This document shows positions 11,289-19,932 of a DNA stretch of 64,000 bases, piece by piece (position 1 is the stretch's first letter; each line of letters opens with the position of its first letter). The stretch is from Streptomyces sp. S4.7. GTDB lineage: Bacteria; Actinomycetota; Actinomycetes; Streptomycetales; Streptomycetaceae. The position numbers were made by a program, and so were the translations under genes. Below the pieces are notes generated by a model, which was given only the letters and a program-made list of their open reading frames with translations, searched no databases and had not been told where the DNA came from. The stretch covers positions 868,001 through 932,000 of the forward strand of contig NZ_CP048397.1 of NCBI RefSeq assembly GCF_010384365.1, given 5' to 3'.

Positions 11289-11489
11289 ATGGGTATCGAC
11301 GACGCCGACACCGTCTTCCAGGTCGTCACCAACGAGCAGGACCAGTACTCGATCTGGTTCGCCGACCGGGCGGTGCCCACGGGCTGGGCCGCGAACGGTC
11401 CGGCCGGCACGAAGCAGGAATGCCTCAAGCACATCGAGCGGGTGTGGACCGACATGCGTCCTCGTTCGGTCCGCGAACGCTCCGCCTGA
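11289..11489 (+). CDS. MbtH-like protein
   Basis: Small chaperone-like partner (66 aa) that binds NRPS adenylation domains and supports their folding and activity. The family pattern is visible: QYSIW, VPTGW, CLKHIERVWTDMRP. The residue after the first Trp is Phe (SIWF) where most members have Pro. I chose ATG at 11289 (GAGGAG 5 nt upstream) over an in-frame ATG at 11247. It sits between two NRPS genes in one operon. In the quinocarcin cluster, as I recall, the MbtH protein Qcn17 likewise works with NRPSs Qcn16 and Qcn19. Confidence 0.95.
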   Translation: MGIDDADTVFQVVTNEQDQYSIWFADRAVPTGWAANGPAGTKQECLKHIERVWTDMRPRSVRERSA

Positions 11490-11522
11490 TCGCATCCGAC
11501 AGCTAGGACGGGAGTCCACCGA

Positions 11523-14500
11523 ATGAGCGGGCAGCAAGAGATCAGTTCCCTGACGTCCGACGAGAAGCGCGCGCTCCTGGCGGGCCTCCTGGACGCATCC
11601 GCCAACGTCACCAGCAATCTCACCCTGGAACAGCGCCGTCTGTGGCTGCTGATCCAGCTGGACGAGAAGCGGCCCTGGCAGACCAGCGTCGCGGTCCGGC
11701 TGACCGGCCGGACGGACCCGGCCGTGCTCCAGCAGGCACTGTCGGCGAGTGTGCAGCGCCACGAGGTGCTGCGTACCACCTTCCGTACGGTGGACGGCCA
11801 CCCGATGGCCACCGTCAGGCCGGTGGCGTCACTGCGGCTTCCGGTGGTCCAGGTGGACCCGGACCGGCTCGACGCCGAACTGGCCCGGATCGCGGCCTCC
11901 GAGACCCGCCGCCGGTTCGATCTGTCGCAGGGTCCGCTGGTGCGGGCGAGCCTGCTGCGGCTCGGCGAGGACGACCACGTACTGCTTCTGACGGTGCATC
12001 AGCTGGTCGCCGACCGGCGCTCGGTGCGGCTGCTCACCGACGAGGTCCTCTCCGGGTACGCGAACCTGCTCGGCGGGAGCGCGGAGGTCACCGCCCTCGC
12101 GGCCGAGCCGGAGGCCCTCGCCGCCGCCCAGCGCGCCTGGCTGGCCGGTGACGACGCCGAGAAGGACATCGAGTACTGGCGCGCCCGTACGGCGGGCCTG
12201 AGCACCCTGGAACTGCCCACGGACCGGCCGCGGCCGCCGGTGAAGACCATCGACGCCGACGTGGTGACGGTGGCGGTACCGACAAAACTGCGCGCCGAGC
12301 TGGACGCGTTCACGGCCGGCACCGGCCACAGGCTGTCCCGCGTGCTGCTCGCCGGGTACACGGCGGTGCTCTCCCGGCACGCCCAGCAGCAGGGGTTCGC
12401 GGTCGGCGTACCCGTACCGCCGTCCTGGCAGGACGGCGCCGGCGAACTGGTCGGCCCGCTGGAGAACACCCTGCCGGTGCGCTTCGACCTGGACGCCGGC
12501 GAGACGCTGACCGGGCTGCTGCGGCGGACCGATTCGTCCCTGGACGAGGCACTGGCGCACGGCCGGCTGCCGTTCGAGCAGATCGTGGAGGCGGCGCAGC
12601 CCGCCCGCGACCTCAGCCACACGCCGCTGTTCCAGGCCCTGTTCGGCTTCGAGGAGGAGTGGAGCAGCCGTGAGCTGCCGGGCGCCGTCGCCAGTCCGGT
12701 GAACCTGCCGGTCACCTGGACCCCGCACGACCTCGACCTGTTCGCGGTCCGCCGCGACGGGGAGCTGTCGCTGCGCGCGCAGTTCAACACGGCGCTGTTC
12801 GACCGCGACACGGCCGAGCGGCTGCTGGACCGGCTGCTGCTGCTCCTGAAGTCCGCGGTCGCCGAACCGGACCGCCCGCTGGCGGACTTCTCGCTGCTCT
12901 CCGGCCCGGACCAGGAGCGGCTCGCCGCGTGGAACGCGACCGGCACCGAGCACGCCGGGCCGCGACTGCTGCACGAGCTGGTCGGGGAGGCCGCTGCGGC
13001 CAACCCGGACACCCTGGCGCTGACCTCCGGCGCGGCGGAGCTGACATACGCCTCGCTGGAGCTGCGGGCCGAGGCGCTGGCCGCGCGGCTCGCCGGTCTC
13101 GGCGCGGGCCCGGAGACCCTGGTCGGCGTACTGGCCGACCGGTCGGTGCACACCATGGTCGCGCTGCTGGGCGTGCTGAAGTCGGGCGGCGCGTACGTGC
13201 CGCTGGACCCGTCGTACCCGGCGGACCGGATCGCGTCGATCGCCGAGGACGCGGGGATCTCCCTGGTCGTCGGTGCCCAGGGGGCGCTGGACGGGTTCGC
13301 CGGCAAGCTGCCGGGGCTGGAGGGGGTGGCGGTGCCGACCGCCGATCCCGAGGGCCCGGTGACCCGGCCCGCCGTGGCGGTCGCGCCGGACAGCCTGGCG
13401 TACGTCATCTACACCTCCGGGTCCACCGGCCGCCCGAAGGGTGTGGCGGTGGAGCACCGGCAGATCGTGCACTCCACGCTGGCCCGTTCGGTCATCGAGG
13501 CCCCGGGGCTGCCGGAGCGCTATCTGGTGCTGGCCCCGTTCACCTTCGACGCCTCGGGCGGCGGTCTGTACTGGACGCTGCGCCGCGGTGGCACCGTCGT
13601 CGTGCCCGACGAGAGGGAGGTGCTCGACCCCCGGCTGCTCGGCGCGCTGATCCGCGCCAAGGAGGTCACCCACGTCGACGGTGTGCCCTCGCAGTACGCG
13701 GTGCTGCTGGACGCCGAATCGGAGGCGTTCCCCTCGGTGCGGACGACCGTGCTGGCCGGTGAGGTGCTGCCGCCCGGTCTGGTCGAGGCGCACCACCGGC
13801 GCTCGCCGGAGGTGGCGCTGTTCAACGAGTACGGTCCGACCGAGGCGACCGTCTGGGCGTCGGTGCACGCGGTGACCAAGCAGGACGCGGCGGCCGGCCG
13901 GGTGCCGATCGGCCACCCGATCCCCAACACCCGTCTGCACCTGCTGGACAAGCGGCTGAGCCCGGTGCCGCCCGGCGTGCCCGGCGAGCTGTACATCGGC
14001 GGCGGCGGCGTGGTCCGCGGTTACGTCAGCCGGCCGGGGATGACGGCGGGGAGCTTCCTGCCCGACCCGTTCTCCGACGAGCCGGGAGCGCGTCTGTACC
14101 GGACCGGGGACCTCGCCCGCTACCGGCAGGACGGCAGCGTCGAGTTCCTGGGACGCGCCGACACCCAGGTCAAGATCCGCGGTTTCCGGATCGAGCTGAC
14201 CGAGATCGAGAACGTCCTGCGCCGGCACCCGCTGGTCGCCGAGACCGCGGTGATCGCGCGGGAGGACCAGCCGGGCGTGCAGCGCCTGGTGGCGTACGTG
14301 GTCCCGGTCGTCGGACGCGTGCTGACCAAGGAAGCCCTGATCAAGCACGTACTGGCGGCGGTGCCCGACTACATGGTGCCGGGCGCGTTCGTGACGCTGG
14401 AGCGGATACCGCTCACCCCGAACGGCAAGGTGGACACCGCGTCACTTCCCGCCCCCGACCTCGGCATCGAGGACTTCGTGGAGCCGGGGACCCAGTTGGA

Positions 14501-15974
14501 GGCGGAGATCGCGGAGACCTTCTGCTCTCTGCTGGGCGTGCCCGCGGTCAGTGCGGTGGCCGACTTCTTCGAACTCGGCGGGAACTCCCTGCTGGTGGCG
14601 CGGCTGACCGCGCAGCTGGCCCGCACGCACGACGTGACCCTGCCGGTGGAGCAGATCTTCCGGGTGCCCACGGTGGCCGGCGTCGCCGCGGCGATCGAGG
14701 AGGACCGACGGCAGCGGGACAACGTGGACAGCGAGGTCCTGTACGCGCAGCAACTGGAGGAGCTGCACGAGGAGGTCCGGCTGCCCGAGGAGATCACTCC
14801 CGGGGACCTGCCGCACTCCGAGTGGTTCAACCCGCGCCACGCGCTGGTCACCGGTGCCACCGGTTATCTGGGCGCGTTCCTCGTGGTGGAGCTGATCAAG
14901 AGCACCGAGGCCCTCGTGCACTGCCTGGTCCGGGCGGAGAGCGAGGACGCGGCCTGGGAGCGCATGGAGCAGACCCTGCGCACCTACCACGCGTGGGACG
15001 AGTCGTACCGCTCCCGGATGCGCATGGTCATCGGTGACCTGGCCAAGCCGCGGCTCGGTCTGAGCCCGGAGGAGTTCACGGCCTGCGCGTCCCGGATCGA
15101 CGTGATCTACCACAGCGGCGCGGTGGTCAACTTCACCTACCCGTACGAGGCGGCCCGCCCGGCCAACGTCGAGGGCACCAAGGAGGTGCTGCGGCTGGCC
15201 ACGACGCAGACGCTGAAGTCGGTCCACTTCATCTCCAGCGTGGACGTGTTCATGGGCAGCGGCGCGGAGCGGCCGTTCACCGAGGAGGACCTGGACAGCG
15301 GGCCGATCCGGATTCCGACCGGCTACCCGCGCAGCAAGTGGCTGGCCGAGAAGATCATGTACATCGCCCGCGACCGGGGCATCCCGCTGACCGTGCAGCG
15401 CCCGTGGATGATCACGGGCCACGCCGAGACCGGTGCCTCGCACCACACCGACTACCTGTACGTGTACCTGCGGGGCTTCCTGGACCTCGGGGTGCTGCCG
15501 CTCTACAACGACGTCATCAACGCGGTGCCGGTGGACTTCACGGCGCAGGCCGTCGTCTACACCTCGCTCCGCGAGGAGAACTTCGGGAAGAACTTCAACA
15601 TCACCAACCCGGCGCCCACCACGATGCAGCAGTGCTACCAGTGGCTGCGGTCGTTCGGCTACAACCTCGACGTCATCGACGAGGAGGACGCCAGGCAGCG
15701 GGCGCTGGACGTCGGCGAGGACCACATCCTCTTCCCGATGACCCCGCTGCTGCGGGTGGCCACGATGCGGCACGCCGCGCTCGACCCGGAGCTGCAGAAG
15801 CAGATCAACCCGATGGACGAGTGCCGGGTACTGACGGAGGCCCTCGAAGGTTCGGGCATCGCCTGCCCGCCGGTGGCCGAGGAGTGGGCGCACTCCTGCT
15901 TCCGGTTCCTGGTGGAAGGCGGATACCTGCCCGACCCCGAGACCTTCGTCGCGAAGCAGGACATCGCCAACTGA
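11523..15974 (+). CDS. terminal NRPS, Pictet-Spengler-type C domain, A, PCP, thioester reductase
   Basis: 1483 aa. N-terminal C-family domain with HQLVADR at 159-165 in place of HHxxxDG, so the catalytic second His is Gln and Gly is Arg. This is the HQxxxDR variant I recall for the Pictet-Spengler domain of SfmC (saframycin). The A domain is intact ([10 protein letters not shown] 631-640; YGPTE; RTGD; PNGKVD); its code by eye is D-A-G-D-V-A-E-V-W-K, which I cannot match to a known substrate. The PCP has GGNSL (Ser1022). The C-terminal reductase has a Rossmann loop GATGYLG (1111-1117) and Tyr1268/Lys1272. It should release intermediates as aldehydes using NAD(P)H, as SfmC and Qcn19 do. It follows the MbtH gene by 33 nt. 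Confidence 0.95.
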   Translation: MSGQQEISSLTSDEKRALLAGLLDASANVTSNLTLEQRRLWLLIQLDEKRPWQTSVAVRLTGRTDPAVLQQALSASVQRHEVLRTTFRTVDGHPMATVRPVASLRLPVVQVDPDRLDAELARIAASETRRRFDLSQGPLVRASLLRLGEDDHVLLLTVHQLVADRRSVRLLTDEVLSGYANLLGGSAEVTALAAEPEALAAAQRAWLAGDDAEKDIEYWRARTAGLSTLELPTDRPRPPVKTIDADVVTVAVPTKLRAELDAFTAGTGHRLSRVLLAGYTAVLSRHAQQQGFAVGVPVPPSWQDGAGELVGPLENTLPVRFDLDAGETLTGLLRRTDSSLDEALAHGRLPFEQIVEAAQPARDLSHTPLFQALFGFEEEWSSRELPGAVASPVNLPVTWTPHDLDLFAVRRDGELSLRAQFNTALFDRDTAERLLDRLLLLLKSAVAEPDRPLADFSLLSGPDQERLAAWNATGTEHAGPRLLHELVGEAAAANPDTLALTSGAAELTYASLELRAEALAARLAGLGAGPETLVGVLADRSVHTMVALLGVLKSGGAYVPLDPSYPADRIASIAEDAGISLVVGAQGALDGFAGKLPGLEGVAVPTADPEGPVTRPAVAVAPDSLAYVIYTSGSTGRPKGVAVEHRQIVHSTLARSVIEAPGLPERYLVLAPFTFDASGGGLYWTLRRGGTVVVPDEREVLDPRLLGALIRAKEVTHVDGVPSQYAVLLDAESEAFPSVRTTVLAGEVLPPGLVEAHHRRSPEVALFNEYGPTEATVWASVHAVTKQDAAAGRVPIGHPIPNTRLHLLDKRLSPVPPGVPGELYIGGGGVVRGYVSRPGMTAGSFLPDPFSDEPGARLYRTGDLARYRQDGSVEFLGRADTQVKIRGFRIELTEIENVLRRHPLVAETAVIAREDQPGVQRLVAYVVPVVGRVLTKEALIKHVLAAVPDYMVPGAFVTLERIPLTPNGKVDTASLPAPDLGIEDFVEPGTQLEAEIAETFCSLLGVPAVSAVADFFELGGNSLLVARLTAQLARTHDVTLPVEQIFRVPTVAGVAAAIEEDRRQRDNVDSEVLYAQQLEELHEEVRLPEEITPGDLPHSEWFNPRHALVTGATGYLGAFLVVELIKSTEALVHCLVRAESEDAAWERMEQTLRTYHAWDESYRSRMRMVIGDLAKPRLGLSPEEFTACASRIDVIYHSGAVVNFTYPYEAARPANVEGTKEVLRLATTQTLKSVHFISSVDVFMGSGAERPFTEEDLDSGPIRIPTGYPRSKWLAEKIMYIARDRGIPLTVQRPWMITGHAETGASHHTDYLYVYLRGFLDLGVLPLYNDVINAVPVDFTAQAVVYTSLREENFGKNFNITNPAPTTMQQCYQWLRSFGYNLDVIDEEDARQRALDVGEDHILFPMTPLLRVATMRHAALDPELQKQINPMDECRVLTEALEGSGIACPPVAEEWAHSCFRFLVEGGYLPDPETFVAKQDIAN

Positions 15975-15994
15975 CGTCAGGACAAGGAGAACTC

Positions 15995-16048
15995 GTGAAC
16001 ACACGAGGACGCTTCCATACGGATCGTCGGGGAGTTGGGCGCCGATGA
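15995..16048 (+). CDS. 17-codon leader ORF coupled to dioxygenase gene
   Basis: GTG at 15995 follows a good AAGGAG site (15983-15988). The ORF reads [17 protein letters not shown] and ends in TGA overlapping the ATG of the dioxygenase gene (ATGA, 16045-16048). No homology is recognised. It could simply deliver ribosomes to the next start by reinitiation. The dioxygenase also has its own weaker GGGGAG, so the ORF may be chance. Confidence 0.4.
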   Translation: MNTRGRFHTDRRGVGRR

Positions 16049-17049
16049 TCCGGTACGTGGACCTCGACGCGGCCGAAGGAGCCGCTCTGGACACGCTCAC
16101 CCGCTCGGTCCTTCGGGACCACGGGGCGAGCAGCGCCCCTGCCCTGCTGGACGACCTGTCCGTGCAGGCCCACCGGCTGCCACCGCGTCTGATCCGGGAG
16201 CTGCGGGAGTTCCGGCACGCGGAGACGGCCTCCTGCCTGGTCGTTCGGGGCCTTCCGGTGGACGACAGCCGGCTCGGACCGACCCCGCTGGACTGGCGGG
16301 AGCCACCCAGGGAACCGGAGTCCGCGGTGCATGAGGTGGCCCTCATGCTGGCGACCGCGCACCTCGGGGACCTGTTCGGCTGGTCGACCCTTCAGAACGG
16401 ACGGCTGGTGCACGACGTGCTGCCGGTCCCCGCGCACGAGAACGACCAGAGCGGTCACGGCACGGTGGAGCTGGCCTGGCACACCGAGGACGGCTTCCAC
16501 CCGTACCGCTGCGACTATCTGCTGCTGCTGGGACTGCGGAACCATGACGCGGTTCCCACGGTGGTGGCCGGGGTGGACGAGGTGACGCTGACCGACGAGC
16601 AGCGGGAGGTGCTCGGCCAGCCTCGGTTCCTGATCCTTCCGGACACCGAGCACCTCAGGCACGCGCGGAAGCTCACCGAGAACCGGGGCAGCCTCCACGC
16701 GGTGCAGCGGATGCAGGACGATCCGGAGCCTTGCGCCGTGCTGTTCGGGCATCCGGACCGGCCGTACCTGCGGATCGACCCGGCGTTCATGTCGCCGCTG
16801 CCGGGCGATCAGGAGGCCGCGGCGGCGCTGACCGCGCTGGCCGGGGAGCTGCAACGGAACCTGACCGAGGTCGCGCTGGCCCCCGGTGACCTGCTGGTGA
16901 TCGACAACTACCGGGCGGTGCACGGCAGGAGCGCGTTCAAGGCCCGGTTCGACGGGACGGACCGCTGGCTCAAGAAGGCGGTCGTCACCCGGGACCTGCG
17001 CAAGTCGCGGGCCCACCGGGAGACCCCGGCGGAGCGCGTACTGCTCTGA
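16045..17049 (+). CDS. Fe(II)/2-oxoglutarate dioxygenase, VioC/AsnO family
   Basis: Non-haem iron oxygenase acting on the side chain of a free amino acid. The 334-aa protein carries the iron ligands HTE (His146, Glu148) in the sequence [15 protein letters not shown], which is diagnostic for the arginine/asparagine beta-hydroxylase group (VioC, AsnO). The distal His is His293 in YRAVHGRS, and an Arg about 14 residues later can bind 2-oxoglutarate. In quinocarcin biosynthesis Qcn18 was reported to give dehydroarginine; position and family make the same role likely here, supplying an Arg-derived unit for a pyrrolidine ring. Other basic-residue hydroxylations remain possible. Last gene before a strong hairpin. 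Confidence 0.9.
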   Translation: MIRYVDLDAAEGAALDTLTRSVLRDHGASSAPALLDDLSVQAHRLPPRLIRELREFRHAETASCLVVRGLPVDDSRLGPTPLDWREPPREPESAVHEVALMLATAHLGDLFGWSTLQNGRLVHDVLPVPAHENDQSGHGTVELAWHTEDGFHPYRCDYLLLLGLRNHDAVPTVVAGVDEVTLTDEQREVLGQPRFLILPDTEHLRHARKLTENRGSLHAVQRMQDDPEPCAVLFGHPDRPYLRIDPAFMSPLPGDQEAAAALTALAGELQRNLTEVALAPGDLLVIDNYRAVHGRSAFKARFDGTDRWLKKAVVTRDLRKSRAHRETPAERVLL

Positions 17050-17068
17050 CGGGCCGTGGGAGCACACA

Positions 17069-17098
17069 GAAGCGGCCGGACACCCGTCCGGCCGCTTC
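17069..17098 (+). terminator. hairpin terminator after dioxygenase gene
   Basis: Perfect 13-bp stem GAAGCGGCCGGAC / GTCCGGCCGCTTC with loop ACCC, 20 nt past the dioxygenase stop. There is no long T run, which is common in Streptomyces. It may attenuate rather than end transcription, because the next gene points the same way. Confidence 0.7.
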
Positions 17099-17137
17099 AC
17101 CACGACACCACAACCGCGCTACAGGAGGCAGCGAGTC

Positions 17138-19717
17138 ATGTCCGCATCCGTGCCCGTGTCCGTTCCCGCAGCCGGCCCGGCGGCTGTTCCCCTGCCCGTT
17201 CCCGCGGGGGTTGCGGCGGACGGCCGCTCCTGTCTCACCACCGGGACCTGGTTGGTCGACGGCCGGCCGGACCTGCGGGCGCTGCGGGCGCGGGTCGCGG
17301 CCCGGGTTCCGGAGGTCCCGCTCACCGTGCACGACCTGGTGACCGGCGGGGCGGACGGTACGGAGTGGGGCGAGCTGGTCCGGGAGGAGGCCGCCGCCGC
17401 CGAGGTGGAACCGGGGCCGGCCCGGGTGCTGTTGGCCCGGCTCGGTGCGGAAAGGTTCCTTCTGGTGGTGGTCACCGAGGATCCGCTGCCCCCGGCGGCG
17501 GTGCTGCGGTGGCTGCTGACGGACGACACCCCGTTCCCGGCGGCCGGGGACGCACCGGAGGGTCCGTTCGCGGACCCCGCCGGGGCGGGGAGCTCCGGCG
17601 CCGGGGACTCGGCGCCGGAGCCGCCGGCCTTCCTGGGCAACGGCCGGGCATCCGGGAACGCGCGGACCCTGCGGGTCCCGGCCCGCCCGGCCGTCGCACG
17701 GCTGCGGGCCACCGGAGTGACCGCCGAGGCGGCTCTGGCCGCCGCCGTCGCGCTGCTCCTGGTGCGCTGCGGCGGCTCGCCGGGGACGGCGCTGGTCGTC
17801 GCGTCCGACAGCCCCGTGGCGATCGCGCCGGGGGTGACCGAGACCGAGTCGGGCGCCGCGGCCCTGTGGCGGGCCGGGGAGGCGGTCGCCTCCGGTGTCC
17901 CGGTCCCACCGGGGTTCCGCGCGGCGCTGGCGCTGGCCGCCGGCGGCGAACCGGAGCCGGAGCGGATCGGCGCGTACACCGCGCTGCCGGTCCGGGTACC
18001 GGACGCGGTCGCGCACCACGGAATGCTGGTCCTGCTGGAGGGCGACCGGCTGCGCGTGGACCACGACACGGGTCTGTACGAGGAGACGGCCGTCGCCACC
18101 TTCGTACAGCGCCTGCTCGCCGTGCTGGACGGGCTGCTCGACGACCGGCCGGTGCACGCGATCGACGGTGTCACCGCGCCGGAGCGGACCGCGCTCGACG
18201 GCTGGTCGCGCGGCGCCGAGCGGTCCATTCCCGGAAGCTGCCTGCACACCCTGGTCGAGGAACACGCCGCACGGACCCCGGACGCGCCGGCCGTGCTGTG
18301 CGGGGACACCGAACTGACCTACCGTCAACTGGACGAGGACGCCAACCGGGTGGCCCGGCAGCTCCGCGCCGCCGGGGTCGGTCCCGGCCGGCTCGTCGCC
18401 CTGCTCACCGAGCGCGCCGCCTGGTCGGTGACCGCGATGCTCGGCGCCCTGAAGGCGGGCGCCGCGTACGTCCCGATCGAGCCGACGTACCCGCCCGAGC
18501 GGATCCGGCACATCCTGGCCGACTCGGGGGCCGTGGCGCTCCTGGCCCGCCGGCGGCCTAAATTCTCCGTCCCGGTGCCGGTACTTCCGGCCGAGGGGGC
18601 CGTCGGGCTGCCCGGCACCTCCCCCGGTGTTCCGGTCACGCCCGGCGATCTGGCGTACGTCATCTACACCTCCGGCTCCACCGGCGAGCCGAAGGGCATC
18701 GGGGTGCACCACCGGGCGATCGTCGCCTCCACGGCGGCCCGCGCGGTGGCCGGCCCGCCGCCCGGCCGGGACCTCGTGCTGCCGCCGCTGTGCTTCGACG
18801 GGGCGGCGGGCGGCATGTTCTGGGCGCTCACGAGCGGCGGCGCGGTGGTGCTGCCGACCGAGACCGAGGCGCACGACCCCATGGCTCTGCGGAAACTGCT
18901 GGAGGCCGCGGCCGTCACACACATCCACGCGGTGCCCTCGCACTACCGGATCGTGCTCCAGGTCGCGGACCGGAGCGTGCTGAGCCGCTTCTCGATGGTC
19001 GCCGTGGGTGGGGAACCACTCAGCCCGGACATCGTCGCCGAGCATCTGCGCCTGTGTCCGGACGCGCCGCTGTTCAACGACTACGGGCCCACCGAGTGTT
19101 CGGTTTGGGCCACCACGCACCGCTGCGGCCCCGCCGAGGCGGCCGGTGCGGCCATCCCGATCGGACGTCCGGTGCCCGGCTACCGGGCATATGTACTGGA
19201 CACCCGGCTACGGCCCGTACCGCCCAAAGTGCCCGGCGAGATCCACCTGGGCGGTCCCGGCGTGGCTCATGGCTACCACCGGCGGGCGGCGCTGACCGCG
19301 GAGCGGTTCCTGCCGGATCCGTTCGAGCCCGGCGGGCGCCTCTACCGGACCGGGGACCGCGGGTGGTGGGGCGAGGACGGCCGGCTGCGCATTCTCGGCA
19401 GGGTGGATCACCAGGTCAAAGTACGCGGGTTCCGGATCGAACTCGGCGAGGTCGAGGCGGCGGTCCGCAGGCACCCCGCGGTGACCGATTGCGCGGTGCT
19501 GCTGCGCCGGGAGGAGGCGGGGGAACGGCTGATCGCGTTCGTGGTGCTGGGAGCCGGGGCGACGGTCTCGGAGTTGCGCGAGAAAATAGCCGAGACCCTT
19601 CCCGGGCCGATGCGTCCCGATCACATCACCGAGCTGCCGGAACTGCCGAGAACGCCAGGTGGAAAGGTCGACTCACTGGCCCTGCGCACGATGACGATTT
19701 CAGGCCAACGAGCATAG
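17138..19717 (+). CDS. stand-alone adenylation enzyme with condensation-domain remnant (C*-A, no PCP)
   Basis: 859 aa. Residues about 1-370 look like the back half of a C domain and the C-A linker (RLRVDHDTGLYEE, then AIDGVTAPERTALDGW), but there is no HHxxxDG and the front lobe is missing. The A domain is complete: TSGSTGEPKG (511-520), YGPTE, YRTGD, GRVDHQVKVRG, and PGGKVD with the catalytic Lys. The protein ends right after A10, with no carrier domain. Ten-residue code by eye: D-G-G-H-V-V-D-V-W-K, not matched. It must therefore load a carrier in trans; the PCP of the A*-module at 8090 lacks a working A domain. AGGAGG precedes the ATG by about 9 nt. Confidence 0.92.
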   Translation: MSASVPVSVPAAGPAAVPLPVPAGVAADGRSCLTTGTWLVDGRPDLRALRARVAARVPEVPLTVHDLVTGGADGTEWGELVREEAAAAEVEPGPARVLLARLGAERFLLVVVTEDPLPPAAVLRWLLTDDTPFPAAGDAPEGPFADPAGAGSSGAGDSAPEPPAFLGNGRASGNARTLRVPARPAVARLRATGVTAEAALAAAVALLLVRCGGSPGTALVVASDSPVAIAPGVTETESGAAALWRAGEAVASGVPVPPGFRAALALAAGGEPEPERIGAYTALPVRVPDAVAHHGMLVLLEGDRLRVDHDTGLYEETAVATFVQRLLAVLDGLLDDRPVHAIDGVTAPERTALDGWSRGAERSIPGSCLHTLVEEHAARTPDAPAVLCGDTELTYRQLDEDANRVARQLRAAGVGPGRLVALLTERAAWSVTAMLGALKAGAAYVPIEPTYPPERIRHILADSGAVALLARRRPKFSVPVPVLPAEGAVGLPGTSPGVPVTPGDLAYVIYTSGSTGEPKGIGVHHRAIVASTAARAVAGPPPGRDLVLPPLCFDGAAGGMFWALTSGGAVVLPTETEAHDPMALRKLLEAAAVTHIHAVPSHYRIVLQVADRSVLSRFSMVAVGGEPLSPDIVAEHLRLCPDAPLFNDYGPTECSVWATTHRCGPAEAAGAAIPIGRPVPGYRAYVLDTRLRPVPPKVPGEIHLGGPGVAHGYHRRAALTAERFLPDPFEPGGRLYRTGDRGWWGEDGRLRILGRVDHQVKVRGFRIELGEVEAAVRRHPAVTDCAVLLRREEAGERLIAFVVLGAGATVSELREKIAETLPGPMRPDHITELPELPRTPGGKVDSLALRTMTISGQRA

Positions 19718-19860
19718 TTGGCGGCCGATCGATGCCTCGCCGATAGCCGCCTCCACGGGACCGATCTATTCAAGCCAGTCCGCATTGTGCACAGTGCAAA
19801 GAATCCCTGCCGATGGAAAAGTTCTCCGAAGAAAGTCCATGGTCATCACCAAGGGGGGGT

Positions 19861-19932
19861 ATGGACATGACGCCTGATGCTCTCCTAAAGTTCCCTGCTG
19901 GCCTGCCAATTGCCTCGGCGCCCGGAGGATGA
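19861..19932 (+). CDS. 23-codon leader ORF coupled to SARP gene
   Basis: ATG at 19861 with AAGGGGGG just upstream; the 23-residue product starts MDMTPDALLKF and ends with TGA overlapping the SARP start (ATGA, 19929-19932). No homology is recognised. The overlap favours translational coupling and supports ATG 19929 for the SARP, whose GGAGG touches the ATG and is too close to work normally. Confidence 0.4.
   Translation: MDMTPDALLKFPAGLPIASAPGG

Noticed and set aside
11829..14348. Long open frame (839 codons) antisense to the terminal NRPS gene
   Set aside because: It mirrors third-position GC bias of the sense gene, has Gln/Arg-rich nonsense composition and no domain.
11523..15974. Product as a simple peptide aldehyde protease inhibitor (leupeptin-like)
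   Set aside because: The reductase alone would allow it, but the HQxxxDR C domain, UvrA-like protein and C2-unit operon fit better with a tetrahydroisoquinoline route.
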